DNA from: CAWELS01 sp964468205
Lineage (GTDB): Bacteria; Acidobacteriota; Terriglobia; Bryobacterales; Bryobacteraceae
Direction: 5' to 3'
Assembly: GCA_964468205.1 (NCBI GenBank)
Contig: CAYXVG010000004.1
Span: forward strand, 123,962 to 187,961
DNA length: 64,000 nucleotides
Part shown: piece by piece, positions 24,890-34,668 of the stretch
How the letters are laid out: each line of letters opens with the position of its first letter
Position numbering within the stretch: the stretch's first letter is position 1
Made by a program: the position numbers and the translations under genes
The notes under the pieces: generated by a model
Told to the model about the DNA's origin: nothing
The model's input: only the letters and a program-made list of their open reading frames with translations
Database searches by the model: none

Positions 24890-25594
24890 ATGATGCGTAC
24901 TCTAATAGCTCTACTCGCTCTTGCCGCTTTTATCTTGGCGCCGGTCACGGCTCAGCGCAGGGGTAACTACCAGGACCCGGCCATGCAATACGACGAAGGC
25001 TGGGTCAACTTGTTCAACGGCCGCGATCTTGACGGCTGGGTCGTGGTCACGCAGAAGCCTGGCGGCGGCAATGATGACATCGACACATACTTCGGCGACA
25101 CGATTGGTAAGCAGAAGACCTTTTACATCGAAAACGGTATTCTCAAAACAACCGGCGAGCCGCTCGGCTACATCCGCACCGAAGACGTCTATGACAACTT
25201 CGTCTTCGAGGTGGACGTGAAGTTCGAGAAGCTCGGCAATAGCGGGGTTCTGTTTCACGTGGTACAGGACATGGCGCTGCCAAACGCCATCGAGTGCCAG
25301 CTCTACTATTCCCAGCTTGGCCGCGTCTTCCCGCTCCGGACCAAGATGGACGGCGGCGAACTCATTCACTACAACGCTTCCAAGCTCGGCGAATGGAACA
25401 AGATTCAGGTGGTGTCGGAGGAGGGCCGCGTCGCGACGGTAGTCAACGGCGCCGTGGTGGGACTCGGAGCCAACGCCGACCCGAGCACGGGGTACATCTG
25501 CTTGCAGTCCGAGGGCGCTCCGGTCGAGTTCCGAAACATTCGCGTGAAGCGTTACACGCCGGCTCATCGTTTGCGGCCGCGCCCTAAGCAGTAG
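24890..25594 (+). CDS. DUF1080 (3-keto-disaccharide hydrolase-like) secreted protein
   Basis: A 234-residue exported protein. Signal peptide MMRTLIALLALAAFILAPVTA, then a DUF1080/concanavalin-like sandwich: EGWVNLFNGRDLDGW, a strand pair ENGILKTTGEP.GYIRTED.YDNFVFEVDVKF, NSGVLFHV, and a final GYICLQSEGAPVEFRNIRVK. Some family members hydrolyse 3-keto-glycosides; others are of unknown role. GGGAG lies 8 nt before ATG 24890. The stop is 2 nt before the next gene (25597), so both are in one operon. A more distant sandwich protein is at 34669-35319. Confidence 0.92.
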   Translation: MMRTLIALLALAAFILAPVTAQRRGNYQDPAMQYDEGWVNLFNGRDLDGWVVVTQKPGGGNDDIDTYFGDTIGKQKTFYIENGILKTTGEPLGYIRTEDVYDNFVFEVDVKFEKLGNSGVLFHVVQDMALPNAIECQLYYSQLGRVFPLRTKMDGGELIHYNASKLGEWNKIQVVSEEGRVATVVNGAVVGLGANADPSTGYICLQSEGAPVEFRNIRVKRYTPAHRLRPRPKQ

Positions 25595-25596
25595 TC

Positions 25597-26820
25597 ATGA
25601 AGAAGACGTACTTCCTCCTTGCCGCGGCGGCATTGTTATCCGCCTGCTCCGCCCCTGAACCCCCGCCATCCCCCGCCGCCCTCTATCAGGTCAAGGAAGG
25701 CGAGCGGCCGCGCTGGATCAGCTTCGAGAACCCCACCGGCGCGAAAGGCCAAGGCGCGATGGAGAACAAAGGCGCGAAGGGTCATCCTTATGAGCCGGTG
25801 GCCGCTGGGGAGACGAAGGTGCTTCTCGATCAGCAAGGCAGCGGCCGCATCGTGCGCATGTGGATTACGGTTCGCGACCGCTCGCCGGAGATGCTGCGGG
25901 GCCTGAAACTCGAAATGTTCTGGGACGGCGCGTCCAAGCCGGCCGTCGCCGTTCCCTTCGGCGACTTCTTCGGCGTGGGCCTGGGCCGCACGGCTGTCTA
26001 TGAGACAGAACTCTTCGCCAACCCCGAGGGACGCTCCTTCGTCTCCTACGTGCCCATGCCCTACCGCACGGGGGCCAGGGTCACGGTGACGAACGAATCC
26101 GGCAAGGATCTGGAAATGCTGTTCTACGACATCGACATCGTGAGCACGGACGCTCCTGATCCGGCAGATCTCTATTTCCACGCCTACTGGAGCCGCGAAC
26201 TCGCGACCGAGGTCGGCCGCGACTTTGAGATTCTCCCCCGCGTGGAGGGCATAGGCCGCTTTCTCGGTACCAACGCCGGGATCACTGCCAACCCCCAATA
26301 CGGCGATCACTGGTGGGGCGAAGGCGAGGTAAAGATCTACCTCGACGGTGATACCGACTACCCGACCCTGGCCGGAACCGGTACCGAGGACTACATCGGC
26401 ACCGGCTGGGGACAGGGCCAGTACATTCAGCGCTTTCAAGGTTGCTCCATCGCCGACCCCGGGAACCGCCAGTGGGCCTTCTACCGCTACCACGTTCCCG
26501 ACCCGGTTTATTTCGAGCAGGACATCCGCGTCACTATCCAGCAGATGGGGGGCTCGCAAAAGGAGAACGTGATCGCTCTGCTCGACAAGGGCGTCCCGCT
26601 GCAGCCGGTAACCGTCCAGAATCCCGAAGTCTTCATTCGTCTGCTTGACCGGGACAAACCGGATTTACGAGACCCCGATCTACCCGAAGGCTGGACCAAC
26701 TACTACCGCTCGGACGACGTATCCGCCACCGCCTACTTTTACCTTGACCGTCCGGAGAGTAACCTGCCGGCGCTGGCCGCCCCAGCTACCCGCATGGCTG
26801 CTCTGGTGACTCCGGAATAA
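25597..26820 (+). CDS. DUF2961-family lipoprotein
   Basis: A 407-residue lipoprotein: signal MKKTYFLLAAAALLSAC with a lipobox Leu-Ser-Ala-Cys, then a Pro-rich linker. The remainder is a DUF2961 double beta-sandwich, recognised by ISFENPTGAKGQGAM, GRIVRMWITV, the conserved DFFGVG, and G.GTEDYIGTGWG..QY with YRYHVPDP. This family includes fructan- and arabinan-active glycoside hydrolases; the pair of Glu residues in the GTEDY region is a candidate catalytic site. Substrate not known here. It starts 2 nt after the DUF1080 stop. Confidence 0.92.
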   Translation: MKKTYFLLAAAALLSACSAPEPPPSPAALYQVKEGERPRWISFENPTGAKGQGAMENKGAKGHPYEPVAAGETKVLLDQQGSGRIVRMWITVRDRSPEMLRGLKLEMFWDGASKPAVAVPFGDFFGVGLGRTAVYETELFANPEGRSFVSYVPMPYRTGARVTVTNESGKDLEMLFYDIDIVSTDAPDPADLYFHAYWSRELATEVGRDFEILPRVEGIGRFLGTNAGITANPQYGDHWWGEGEVKIYLDGDTDYPTLAGTGTEDYIGTGWGQGQYIQRFQGCSIADPGNRQWAFYRYHVPDPVYFEQDIRVTIQQMGGSQKENVIALLDKGVPLQPVTVQNPEVFIRLLDRDKPDLRDPDLPEGWTNYYRSDDVSATAYFYLDRPESNLPALAAPATRMAALVTPE

Positions 26821-26839
26821 CAAAGCGCCGGAAGGCCGT

Positions 26840-28414
26840 TTAGCCCGGGCGGCTTGCCGTGTCCCGCCGCAGAAACACCGGCAGCGATTTGCCGCCCGGC
26901 TGGACCACCGGCGTGCGGCGCACTACCTGCAAGTGTCCGGCCCTTTTGAGAAACTCCGCCATCAACCGGTACGAGCCGGAAGCAAGCGTTGTTTGCAGTG
27001 CCTCGCGGGCGGCATCCTCGTCGATGTGCCCCAGTTCAGGGTTGATCGCCAGAAGATAGCGGGTTACGCCATCTTGGTCCTGCTCGGCGATGAGCTGGTA
27101 GTCGCCCGGCCGCCCACCAAATTGCCGCGGCAACTCCTCTTCGAGCGCTTGGAACACCAACTCGCCCGGCAGAGTCATCCCTTCAGCCGTAAGCTTGGAG
27201 TAACTCCAGACGTCGCGTAGATGCGTCCGAAATCCCAGCCGGCCCCATGGGCAACCGCAGTCCCGGCGCTCGACGACACCCACGTCGCCCGTGTCGCCAT
27301 TCAAGAAGATCTTCGGGCTGTACCGGCCCAGGCTGGTGAATGCGGGAGTGTCCACGGAGCAATCCGGAGTCAGTTGGTGATGCCGGGCGATCAGCGCGAA
27401 CTTGTGCTCGTAAAGGTGCATGTCGTCGGATGAAGACGGAGAGAGGCAGGCCTCGGCGGATTCGCCGGTCTCGGAGCAGCCAAACAACGGAAGGCAGCGG
27501 GCGCCGGCGGACTCCATCACCTGACGCTTGGCCGGCGTGACCGGTTCCCCGCCCGCAAGGAGCACGGCGCCCTTCAACGAGATGCCCAGCCGCATCGCGG
27601 ACGAACACAGCCGCGCCGCGGAGGCCGGGTAAGTGGTTAACAGGACGCGCCGCCCCGCCCTCAATTCCGCAGCCATCCACTGGACCACGGTTTCCGGCTC
27701 AGTGATCGGCACATGTATCGGAGCCGGAATCCGGAGCCCGTGCGGCCGCAGCAGCGCCGCCAAGCCCCCAGTCAAGACGCGCTGCGGGACCGCCAGCGGC
27801 AACTGGGAAAACCAGCGATCCACGCCGCCCAAGGTCTTACTCAGCCGCATCACTCGCGAGACGCTCCACTCAGACGGCGGAACCCAGAGTGCCGCCCTGG
27901 CGCCGTTGAGCTCATGGAATGCGGCCGACAGGGTGGTGTGCGGCAGTTGCTCCTTAAAGTGCAGAAAGCTGATATTCACCGATGTGCTGGCGCCTGTGCT
28001 ACCGCTAGTCCGCTGGACCAGGTGTGGCGTAACCAGCGGATTGTCGAAGTCTGAGCCGGCGAATTCGAACACAGCCGAGCCGCGCCGGAGCGGGCCGCGG
28101 CCCTTCATTTCATCGTGAGTGACATAGACCCCCTCTTCCGCCAGTCTTTCTAGCGTGGCCTCGAGACCTTTTCGGTTGACCGCCGCCGCCAGATCCCCGT
28201 AAGAGCAACCGGCATGCTCAAGCAACTGGAGGTAAGGGCTCTTCGGGACGCCGTAGATTGTCTCGCGCGCGAGCGAAAGGAACCGTTGCTCCCGGGTGGC
28301 CAGCAGACGGCTGACGTCATCAGCGGCATTCTGTTTTGGATAGGATTCTCTTCCCCACCGGTAAGCGCCTCCCACCATGCGAAAGGCTTTGCGAATCCTC
28401 GCGAATGTGCTCAA
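26840..28414 (-). CDS. ANL-superfamily adenylate-forming enzyme, phenylacetate-CoA-ligase-like
   Basis: About 524 residues. The AMP-binding core is visible: the P-loop-like QRTSGSTGAST, GGEPVTPAKRQVMESAGARCLPLFGCSETGE, and NGDTGDVG (A8-like Asp). The overall layout matches PaaK/FadD-like coenzyme A ligases that lack the usual long C-terminal domain. The N-terminal 90 residues are helical and not typical. TTG 28414 follows GGGAGGGAGA and is preferred; GTG 28492 would add 26 residues. The substrate acid is unknown. It lies behind the DUF4038 gene on the same strand with a gap of about 130 nt, but no functional link is evident. Confidence 0.75.
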   Translation of the reverse strand: MSTFARIRKAFRMVGGAYRWGRESYPKQNAADDVSRLLATREQRFLSLARETIYGVPKSPYLQLLEHAGCSYGDLAAAVNRKGLEATLERLAEEGVYVTHDEMKGRGPLRRGSAVFEFAGSDFDNPLVTPHLVQRTSGSTGASTSVNISFLHFKEQLPHTTLSAAFHELNGARAALWVPPSEWSVSRVMRLSKTLGGVDRWFSQLPLAVPQRVLTGGLAALLRPHGLRIPAPIHVPITEPETVVQWMAAELRAGRRVLLTTYPASAARLCSSAMRLGISLKGAVLLAGGEPVTPAKRQVMESAGARCLPLFGCSETGESAEACLSPSSSDDMHLYEHKFALIARHHQLTPDCSVDTPAFTSLGRYSPKIFLNGDTGDVGVVERRDCGCPWGRLGFRTHLRDVWSYSKLTAEGMTLPGELVFQALEEELPRQFGGRPGDYQLIAEQDQDGVTRYLLAINPELGHIDEDAAREALQTTLASGSYRLMAEFLKRAGHLQVVRRTPVVQPGGKSLPVFLRRDTASRPG

Positions 28415-28546
28415 TCTCCCTCCCTGCCGTTCCGCCTTAACCCTGCGTAAAGGCGCCACTCTTTTGTCCACGAAATCCGTGGCCAGCGCCACCAGCGCTC
28501 GCCCGTACCGTCACCCGCACGCGCCGGCAAGGCCGGTAACCGCGCC

Positions 28547-30409
28547 TCATATCCGTTGGACAAGCTTCACCGCCCAGTCCTCCTCCGCCGTCTGCCCCCC
28601 GCCGGGAAAGGGCGGAAGATTGAGACGCCCCTGACTGTCTGCCTGCAATGCCTGTGTGGCCTCCCAGCGCCCCGTCCGCGGGTCGAACCACTCAATCCCG
28701 TATCCGGCAGAAGGCGAAAGCCCGGACACCGTGGCCCGCCGGCATCCGGTCTCGAAATAGCCCATGGCAAGGCGGCGGTCGCCGGTCCGCATGAGAAAAG
28801 CCCGCTTCGTGAGTCCCTTCTCATCGGCGCCGGGCGACAACCGCGGATCCAGATCGCCACCCGCCAGACGCAACTCCTGATAACGCGGGCCTTCGGAGAG
28901 GATGAAGTCACGCAGGTACCCGATCTGCTCCCCGGCCACATACCGCAGTGCTTCCCAAATGTATGGCCGCTGGCCTGGGCGCTCCGGAAGCGTTGACCCG
29001 TCGTATCCGCCCGTCCCATAGATATGGCCCGCAAGCCCCCCGGAGAGAACACTCCCATAGGCCATGGCCCGGGCGTAATAGTTATCGAGTTCGGATCCGA
29101 ACGGAGGACGTTCGCCGAGAATCTTGTTGGCGTACCAGCCCGGGTACCAGGCCTCCTGATTCAGCGCCGGAAACGGTCCGTCCAGCCGGAAGTGATCTTC
29201 AAGTAGGGCGTAGACGCGGTGGTCGCGATAGGCGTTGCCGGCGCCGTGCATGGTGAGCCAGGGAGCGCCATCGCCATGTCCGTACGCGGTAAGCGTATCC
29301 GGGGTCGCCAGCGACGTCACCGGCTGGCCAAAGGGAGGCGAACCGTAAGTGCGCCAGTGATGAGTCAGGGCTTCGTTCCAGGTGGGGCCGTCGAGACCGA
29401 AGTCCTTGAATTGCCAATCGAAATGCACACCGGAGAAGATCAGGTTATAGCAGCCATAGCGGCTGTACAAATACTGCACATACCGCGAAAAAGATTCCGG
29501 CCAGTCATAATAGTGTTTCCAGGAAGGGCCGTGGTCGCGCCGGACAGACTCGAAGAACGCCACGAAACCCTGACCCGCAAGGTATTCGATCTTCTTGTCG
29601 AGATTCTGAAAGTATGCTGGATTGATCCGCTCGTAATCCGGCATTACATTCGGATGGCTGGGACTACGCCCGGGGTGGTGAAACGGCACATTGCCTTCGT
29701 CATCATGCATGGGTTTCACGCCTCCGCTTTCGCCATAGCGTTCCCACCCTTGCCGCAGCGGGATTCGGTTCGAATCCCGGACCACGTGCCCCTCGCCATC
29801 ATCGTGCCAGTTGGGGAAACTGGCGATCATGGCAACGCCGTTGTACCCTTGGCGCTTGCGGTATGCGATGGCCTCCTCAAAACCGATACCCGGCCCCGGC
29901 TCATAGTTGGGAGAAGGAGCCTCGCCCTTCAGGGGATAACGCCACGAACCGGCGGCCCACCACGTATCGGCGATGAGGAAGAACGGCGTCCCATCGGCGT
30001 ACTGGAAGGAATGACCCGCCGCGTCCGCGCGCAGGAAGCCGCGCCGATTGGGGTTCGCTTCCTTTTCCCCGGCTGTCCAATCGATGGCGCGGAACGAGCC
30101 GGCCTGGTTGTTCAAACCCCGGTCTTCCGTGTTTGATCCGCTTGTCCAACGCCACACGCCGGGAGTGGTGGCAACGACGCGAACGCGAAACACACTACCG
30201 CCGTCCCAAAAGCCGTACACCCGTTTGTCGAAGCCCCCGGGGCCATGAAGCTGCACCCAACAACGGACCTCGGTGTACGGGTTGTCATAGGTTTGCCGGG
30301 CATCGAGAGTGATCTCGTGATTCTCCCAAACGTGGACTTCCTGCTCAGACGGCGCCGAACAACCGCCCAAAGCAACTAAGGTCAGAAAAAGACAGCGTAC
30401 GGTCTTCAT
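28547..30409 (-). CDS. DUF4038/DUF5060 glycoside-hydrolase-like lipoprotein
   Basis: A 620-residue secreted protein with a lipobox-type signal (LFLTLVALGGC). The N-terminal DUF5060 sandwich (about 25-130) contains NPYTEVRCWVQLHGPGG and GVWRWTSGS. The central DUF4038 TIM-barrel (about 150-500) has GRRFLRA-like start, DGTPFFLIADTWW, PNYEPG.GFEEAIAYRKRQGYNGV, and the strand FLINP-like FSGVHFDW; a C-terminal DUF-type sandwich ends the protein. Enzymes with this layout are thought to attack plant or microbial polysaccharides. ATG 30409 has GGGAG at -12. It is divergent from the APC permease. Confidence 0.88.
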   Translation of the reverse strand: MKTVRCLFLTLVALGGCSAPSEQEVHVWENHEITLDARQTYDNPYTEVRCWVQLHGPGGFDKRVYGFWDGGSVFRVRVVATTPGVWRWTSGSNTEDRGLNNQAGSFRAIDWTAGEKEANPNRRGFLRADAAGHSFQYADGTPFFLIADTWWAAGSWRYPLKGEAPSPNYEPGPGIGFEEAIAYRKRQGYNGVAMIASFPNWHDDGEGHVVRDSNRIPLRQGWERYGESGGVKPMHDDEGNVPFHHPGRSPSHPNVMPDYERINPAYFQNLDKKIEYLAGQGFVAFFESVRRDHGPSWKHYYDWPESFSRYVQYLYSRYGCYNLIFSGVHFDWQFKDFGLDGPTWNEALTHHWRTYGSPPFGQPVTSLATPDTLTAYGHGDGAPWLTMHGAGNAYRDHRVYALLEDHFRLDGPFPALNQEAWYPGWYANKILGERPPFGSELDNYYARAMAYGSVLSGGLAGHIYGTGGYDGSTLPERPGQRPYIWEALRYVAGEQIGYLRDFILSEGPRYQELRLAGGDLDPRLSPGADEKGLTKRAFLMRTGDRRLAMGYFETGCRRATVSGLSPSAGYGIEWFDPRTGRWEATQALQADSQGRLNLPPFPGGGQTAEEDWAVKLVQRI

Positions 30410-30524
30410 GAGCAGTCTCCCAACGAGGCCCTCATATTCTATCGATTCCAAGCCGGCCCGTCGGGTAGTCGAATATCTCACGAACGAGGCGCGGCAGTCG
30501 CTTGATATGGTAGCCTGCTCTGAC

Positions 30525-31880
30525 ATGACCGACTCGAGTGGTCCCTCTTTGCACCGCCGTCTAGGGGTCCTCAACGCCACCACCATCAACATGTCGAATA
30601 TGGTGGGCATCGGGCCGTTTATCGCCATCCCCCTGATCCTCGGGACGCTCGGCGGGCCGCATTCCTACCTCGCCTGGGTGGTCGGCGTAATCATCGCTCT
30701 CTCTGACGGACTGGTTGTCGCCGAGTTGGGCGCGGCCCTGCCGGCGGCCGGCGGTACCTACGTGTTTCTCCGCGAGGGTTTCGGGCCGCGCACGTGGGGA
30801 CGGCTCCTGGCCTTTTTGTTCATCTGGCAGATCATCTTCGCGGGGCCGCTGGAAATCGCCAGTGGCAACATCGGCTTGGTGCAATATCTGAAGGTTTTCT
30901 GGCCAGAAATGACATCCCTTCAGATGAAGTTCACCGCCGCCGGAATCGCGGTGATCCTGATTATCGCCCTCTACCGGAAGATCACCGACATCGCGAAAAT
31001 CATGCTCGGGCTGTGGATTGTGATGATCGCGACCACCGGCTGGGTGATCGTGACCGGCCTCCTTCACTTCGATCCGAAGATCGCGTTCGACATCCCGGCC
31101 GGAGCCTTTTCGCTCGACCTCGACTGGTTCCGCGGCCTCGGCAATGGAACCGCGAACGTGCTCTACCTGTTCCTCGGTTATTACCAAGTCTGCTATCTCG
31201 GCGCAGAGGTGAGGGAGCCCGGACGTACTATTCCGCGAGCCGTCGTCTACTCGATTCTCGGCGTGACGGTGATCGACGTCATTATTTCGTTCAGCTTCAT
31301 CGGGGTGGTGCCGTGGCGTGAGGCGCTGGTCTCACAGTCGATCGGCTCGGAGTTCATGACCCGCGTCTACGGGCCCTGGGCGGGCCAGGTGCTCGCCGGC
31401 ATGATCGTGGTGACGGCCTTCGCCTCCATCTTTGCACTGCTGCTCGGCTATTCCCGTGTACCCTACGCGGCGGCGAAAGACGGCGTGTTCCTCGGGTATT
31501 TCAAGAAACTCCATCCGACGAAGGAATTCCCCCACCGCTCGCTGCTGCTCATCGGCGTGGCCGCAATCGTGGCAAGCTTCTTCGAGTTGCAGGACGTGAT
31601 CCTCGCGCTTATGGCCGCGCGCATCATTATCCAATTCATCTTCCACACCATTGCGCTATTTCTGATTCGCGCCAGAAGACCGGACATCGAGCGGCCGTTC
31701 CAGATGTGGTTCTATCCGCTGCCCGCGGTGATCTCGCTGCTGGGATACATCTACGTCTTCTCGTCACTCGGCCTGCGTTTCATTGTGTTCGGAGTCGTCA
31801 CGCTGCTGGCCGGCGCCGGGGTATACCTGCTCGTCGCGAAAGGGCAGGCCGAATGGCCGTTCCACCGTCAGGAGAATTAA
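30525..31880 (+). CDS. APC-family amino acid/amine permease
   Basis: A 451-residue integral membrane transporter with about twelve helices. Helix 1 carries the APC signature (NMSNMVGIGPFIAIPL), followed by GALPAAGGTYVFLREGFG and GYYQVCYLGAEVREPGRTIPRAV in the region that shapes the substrate site. Transport of an amino acid or amine by proton symport is expected; specificity is unclear. ATG 30525 is used; the frame extends to 30408 but overlaps the divergent gene. TAGCCT, a weak -10-like match, ends 8 nt upstream. Confidence 0.88.
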   Translation: MTDSSGPSLHRRLGVLNATTINMSNMVGIGPFIAIPLILGTLGGPHSYLAWVVGVIIALSDGLVVAELGAALPAAGGTYVFLREGFGPRTWGRLLAFLFIWQIIFAGPLEIASGNIGLVQYLKVFWPEMTSLQMKFTAAGIAVILIIALYRKITDIAKIMLGLWIVMIATTGWVIVTGLLHFDPKIAFDIPAGAFSLDLDWFRGLGNGTANVLYLFLGYYQVCYLGAEVREPGRTIPRAVVYSILGVTVIDVIISFSFIGVVPWREALVSQSIGSEFMTRVYGPWAGQVLAGMIVVTAFASIFALLLGYSRVPYAAAKDGVFLGYFKKLHPTKEFPHRSLLLIGVAAIVASFFELQDVILALMAARIIIQFIFHTIALFLIRARRPDIERPFQMWFYPLPAVISLLGYIYVFSSLGLRFIVFGVVTLLAGAGVYLLVAKGQAEWPFHRQEN

Positions 31881-31898
31881 TGGGGCCCCGTCCGGCGA

Positions 31899-31904
31899 TA
31901 TAAT
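31899..31904 (+). promoter_or_regulatory. -10 hexamer TATAAT, 9 nt before ATG 31914
   Basis: A perfect TATAAT just after the permease stop, ending 9 nt before the isomerase start, with no Shine-Dalgarno in between. Transcription would begin about 3 nt before the ATG. Confidence 0.5.
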
Positions 31905-31913
31905 GCCGGTAAC

Positions 31914-32852
31914 ATGAGTCATACAATCTATCCGTCACGCCGCGGCTTTCTGGGTACAGCCGCAGCCGCGGCCGTCGCCTCCGGCGCCGAGCGCCCCGTT
32001 CGGAATGATATCTCCCTCGCCGCCTGGTCCATCAATAGAAGCTTCTTCGTGGCCGGCCGCTGGAAGAACCTCGACCTTCCTCGTCGTTGCCGCGAGGAGT
32101 TCGGCATCACCGGTATTGAATTTGTCAACCAGTTCTTCCCCAATCCGACGCTCGGCTATCTGCAACAACTGAAGCGGAACGGTAACGACTACGGCGTCGA
32201 TTTCGTCCTCATCATGTGCGACCAGGAGGGTGACATGGCGTCGCCTGACAAAGCGGTGCGGATGGCCTCGGCCCGTGCCCATCGCAAATGGATCGACGTA
32301 GGCCACTTCCTCGGCTGCCACGCCATCCGCTGCAATCTGGGCGGTCCGCGGCCCTTCGCGGGGAAGGAATCCGAGATAGTCAACGCCGCCGCCGAGAGCT
32401 TCCAAGATTTGCTGGAGTACGCGAAAACAGCCGGTATGAACGTCATTATCGAAAACCATGGCGGAGCTTCCTCCGACCCCGGCGTGCTGGTGAACCTTAT
32501 GAAGGCGGTGAACGATCCCGGCTTCGGGACACTGCCTGACTTTGGCAACATGAATCCGGGCGCTGACCACGCGGAAGTCATCCGGAAGATCGTCCCCTAC
32601 GCCAAGGGCATCTCGGTCAAGGCTGCGTGGAACAAGGATGAAACGCACACCCGCTGGGATCTGGAGCAACTGCTGCGGATCTGCATGGACGCGGGTTACA
32701 GCGGCTACTGGGGCATTGAGTCGAGCCTGAGCCCGACCGGCGACCGCCAGAAAGATCGGCAGCTTCCGCACGCGGAGATCTGGGAGGCGGAGAAACGGGG
32801 GGTGATGCTCACCAAGCAGGTGATCGAGAAAGTAGTTTTGAAGAAAGGTTAG
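31914..32852 (+). CDS. Tat-exported TIM-barrel sugar isomerase/epimerase-like protein
   Basis: A 312-residue xylose-isomerase-like TIM-barrel protein with a twin-arginine signal (SRRGFLGTAAAAA). Barrel strands and metal-site residues visible: ITGIEFVNQF, VDFVLIMCDQEG, IRCNLGG, MNVIIENHGG (Glu), TLPDFGNM (Asp), ISVKAAWN and YWGIESS (Glu). These fit the two-subclass AP-endonuclease-2 fold. Location is periplasmic. It is followed after 15 nt by a Tat-exported Gfo/Idh/MocA oxidoreductase, a common pairing in which the two act on a sugar or inositol derivative. Confidence 0.9.
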   Translation: MSHTIYPSRRGFLGTAAAAAVASGAERPVRNDISLAAWSINRSFFVAGRWKNLDLPRRCREEFGITGIEFVNQFFPNPTLGYLQQLKRNGNDYGVDFVLIMCDQEGDMASPDKAVRMASARAHRKWIDVGHFLGCHAIRCNLGGPRPFAGKESEIVNAAAESFQDLLEYAKTAGMNVIIENHGGASSDPGVLVNLMKAVNDPGFGTLPDFGNMNPGADHAEVIRKIVPYAKGISVKAAWNKDETHTRWDLEQLLRICMDAGYSGYWGIESSLSPTGDRQKDRQLPHAEIWEAEKRGVMLTKQVIEKVVLKKG

Positions 32853-32867
32853 CAAGAGGTTCCTTTT

Positions 32868-34187
32868 ATGGCTCCAAGCAGAAGACAATTTCTCAGCGCG
32901 GCCGGCGCCGCCGCTATTTATAAAGTGGTCGATTCCGGCTTTGCTCTAAAGGCCGCCGCACCGAACGACCAGATCAACATGGGCTTCATCGGCACTGGTG
33001 TACGCGGCGCCTACCTCCTGCAGCAGTTCCGAGATATGCCAGGCGTGAATCCCCTGGTCGTGGCCGACCTCTACGACGGATATCTCGAACGCGCCAAAGA
33101 AGATACCGGCGGGAAGATCGCCACAACGAAGAAATACGAGGAGGTGCTCGACAACAAGCAGGTCGACGCCGTGGTAATCGCAACGCCGGACCACTGGCAC
33201 AGGAAGATGATCCTCGACGCGCTCGACGCCGGCAAGCACGTCTACATTGAGAAGCCGATGACCTGGAGCGTCGAAGAAGGAAAGGAGATCGTCGACGCCG
33301 TTGCGCGGAGCGGCAAGAAACTGCAGGTCGGCAGCCAGCACCGCACGGATGCCCTGGCGCAGAAGGCGCGCGAAATCGTGAAGTCCGGAGCGTTGGGCAA
33401 AGTCACCATGGTGCGCATGGCCAATCACCGCAACAACGCCGACGGAGCGTGGGTTTGGCCGATCCCCAAGGACGCCTCGCCGCAGACTTGCGATTGGGAG
33501 CGTTTCCTCGGCCCCGCGCCAAAGCGCCCCTGGACCCCGGAACACTTCTTCCGCTGGCGCTGCTGGTGGGACTACTCCGGCGGTGTCGCCACCGACCTAT
33601 TCGTCCACCTGCTCACCTGGATGCACTTCGTGATGGATGTCAAGGCGCCGAAATCGGCCGTCTCCCAGGGCGGTCTCTACCAGTGGCTCGACGGACGCAA
33701 CGTGCCTGACGTCATGAACACCATCTACGACTACGAAGAAGGTTTCGTGGCGGACATGTACGTGCACCTCGCGGCTGCCTATCCCACCCGCAACACGATC
33801 ATCATCGGTAACGACGGCACGCTCGAGGTGGACGGAAACAAGCTCATCCTCCATCCATACACCCACCGGCCGGAGGTCTCCGGCTACGGCGTTACTGCGT
33901 GGACCAAGCAGATGAAGGCCGAATACTGGACCAGCAAAGGCTATACCGCCGAAGGCCGCCCTGCTTCCCCGCTTCCGCCGCCAAAGGAACCCGAGATAAT
34001 CGAGGTACCGAGCCGGCCCTCGCACTACGAGCTATTCGTCATCTCGCTACGCGAGAACAAGCCGGTCGAAGAAGACGCCGCTGAAGGCCACTACGCCGCC
34101 GGCGCCGGTCATTTGGCCAACATCGCCTATCGGAAAGGCCGCCGCATCAGTTGGGACCCGGACGCCGCAACCGTGATGGCGGATTAG
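32868..34187 (+). CDS. Tat-exported Gfo/Idh/MocA-family oxidoreductase
   Basis: A 439-residue oxidoreductase with a Tat signal (SRRQFLSAAGAAA). The NAD-binding Rossmann start is GFIGTGVRGAYLLQQF; the conserved EKPM follows DAGKHVYI (Lys-Pro of the active site), then VGSQHRTD and a C-terminal beta-sheet domain with GGVATDLFVHLL and the His in that block. A YP/WxRF-type segment (DWERFLGPAPKRPW) is typical of the secreted subgroup. AAGAGG precedes ATG 32868. It is probably co-transcribed with the TIM-barrel gene just upstream. Confidence 0.93.
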   Translation: MAPSRRQFLSAAGAAAIYKVVDSGFALKAAAPNDQINMGFIGTGVRGAYLLQQFRDMPGVNPLVVADLYDGYLERAKEDTGGKIATTKKYEEVLDNKQVDAVVIATPDHWHRKMILDALDAGKHVYIEKPMTWSVEEGKEIVDAVARSGKKLQVGSQHRTDALAQKAREIVKSGALGKVTMVRMANHRNNADGAWVWPIPKDASPQTCDWERFLGPAPKRPWTPEHFFRWRCWWDYSGGVATDLFVHLLTWMHFVMDVKAPKSAVSQGGLYQWLDGRNVPDVMNTIYDYEEGFVADMYVHLAAAYPTRNTIIIGNDGTLEVDGNKLILHPYTHRPEVSGYGVTAWTKQMKAEYWTSKGYTAEGRPASPLPPPKEPEIIEVPSRPSHYELFVISLRENKPVEEDAAEGHYAAGAGHLANIAYRKGRRISWDPDAATVMAD

Positions 34188-34668
34188 ACACGCGCGTCAT
34201 TCAGACAACAGCCAGCACATCACTGGCGCAAACGTACACACCGTGGGGAGAGCCCGAGCAGAGGAACTCCCCACCGCTAACGCGAATGCAAGACAATTGA
34301 CTACGCCTGAAAGTTAATGTAGGGATTTGACACGTTAAGGTAGGGTAAACGCGCGAAGGGCGGCGCGGATTAATCGGCCCGCTCGGTCGAAGCTAACCTT
34401 CACGCCTTCACTGTGCGCTTTAGGCGCGGCGCATTTTAGGCGCCTTTCTATCCGGTCGTTCGTTAACTTCTCTACCGCACCGGCAGGCCGGTTCCTCGCC
34501 GCCCTGCAATCATGTAAGGCTCTATGTTCACCTCCTCGCCAGCCTTCCGGCCAGCGGTGTGATTTGCGAACCATGGAACCGCTTCATCCGGTTCCAACTA
34601 TATTGTGTATGGAATTGATCGACCTGTCAATAGGAAATCGAAACTGTTGCAAGAGTGCACCGGAGGTC
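34188..34668. other. 481-bp convergent gap with short repeats, no gene seen
   Basis: Between two convergent stop codons. It holds GTTAATGTAGGG (34313-34324) and GTTAAGGTAGGG (34334-34345), a direct repeat with 21-bp period, and a hairpin GGAACCG (34575-34581) / CGGTTCC (34589-34595). AT content is higher than around it. No tRNA fold, ORF or known RNA was recognised. Confidence 0.35.

Noticed and set aside
34188..34668. tRNA or known structured RNA in the long convergent gap
   Set aside because: The short hairpin there lacks a tRNA T-arm and no cloverleaf can be drawn; no known RNA motif was recognised.
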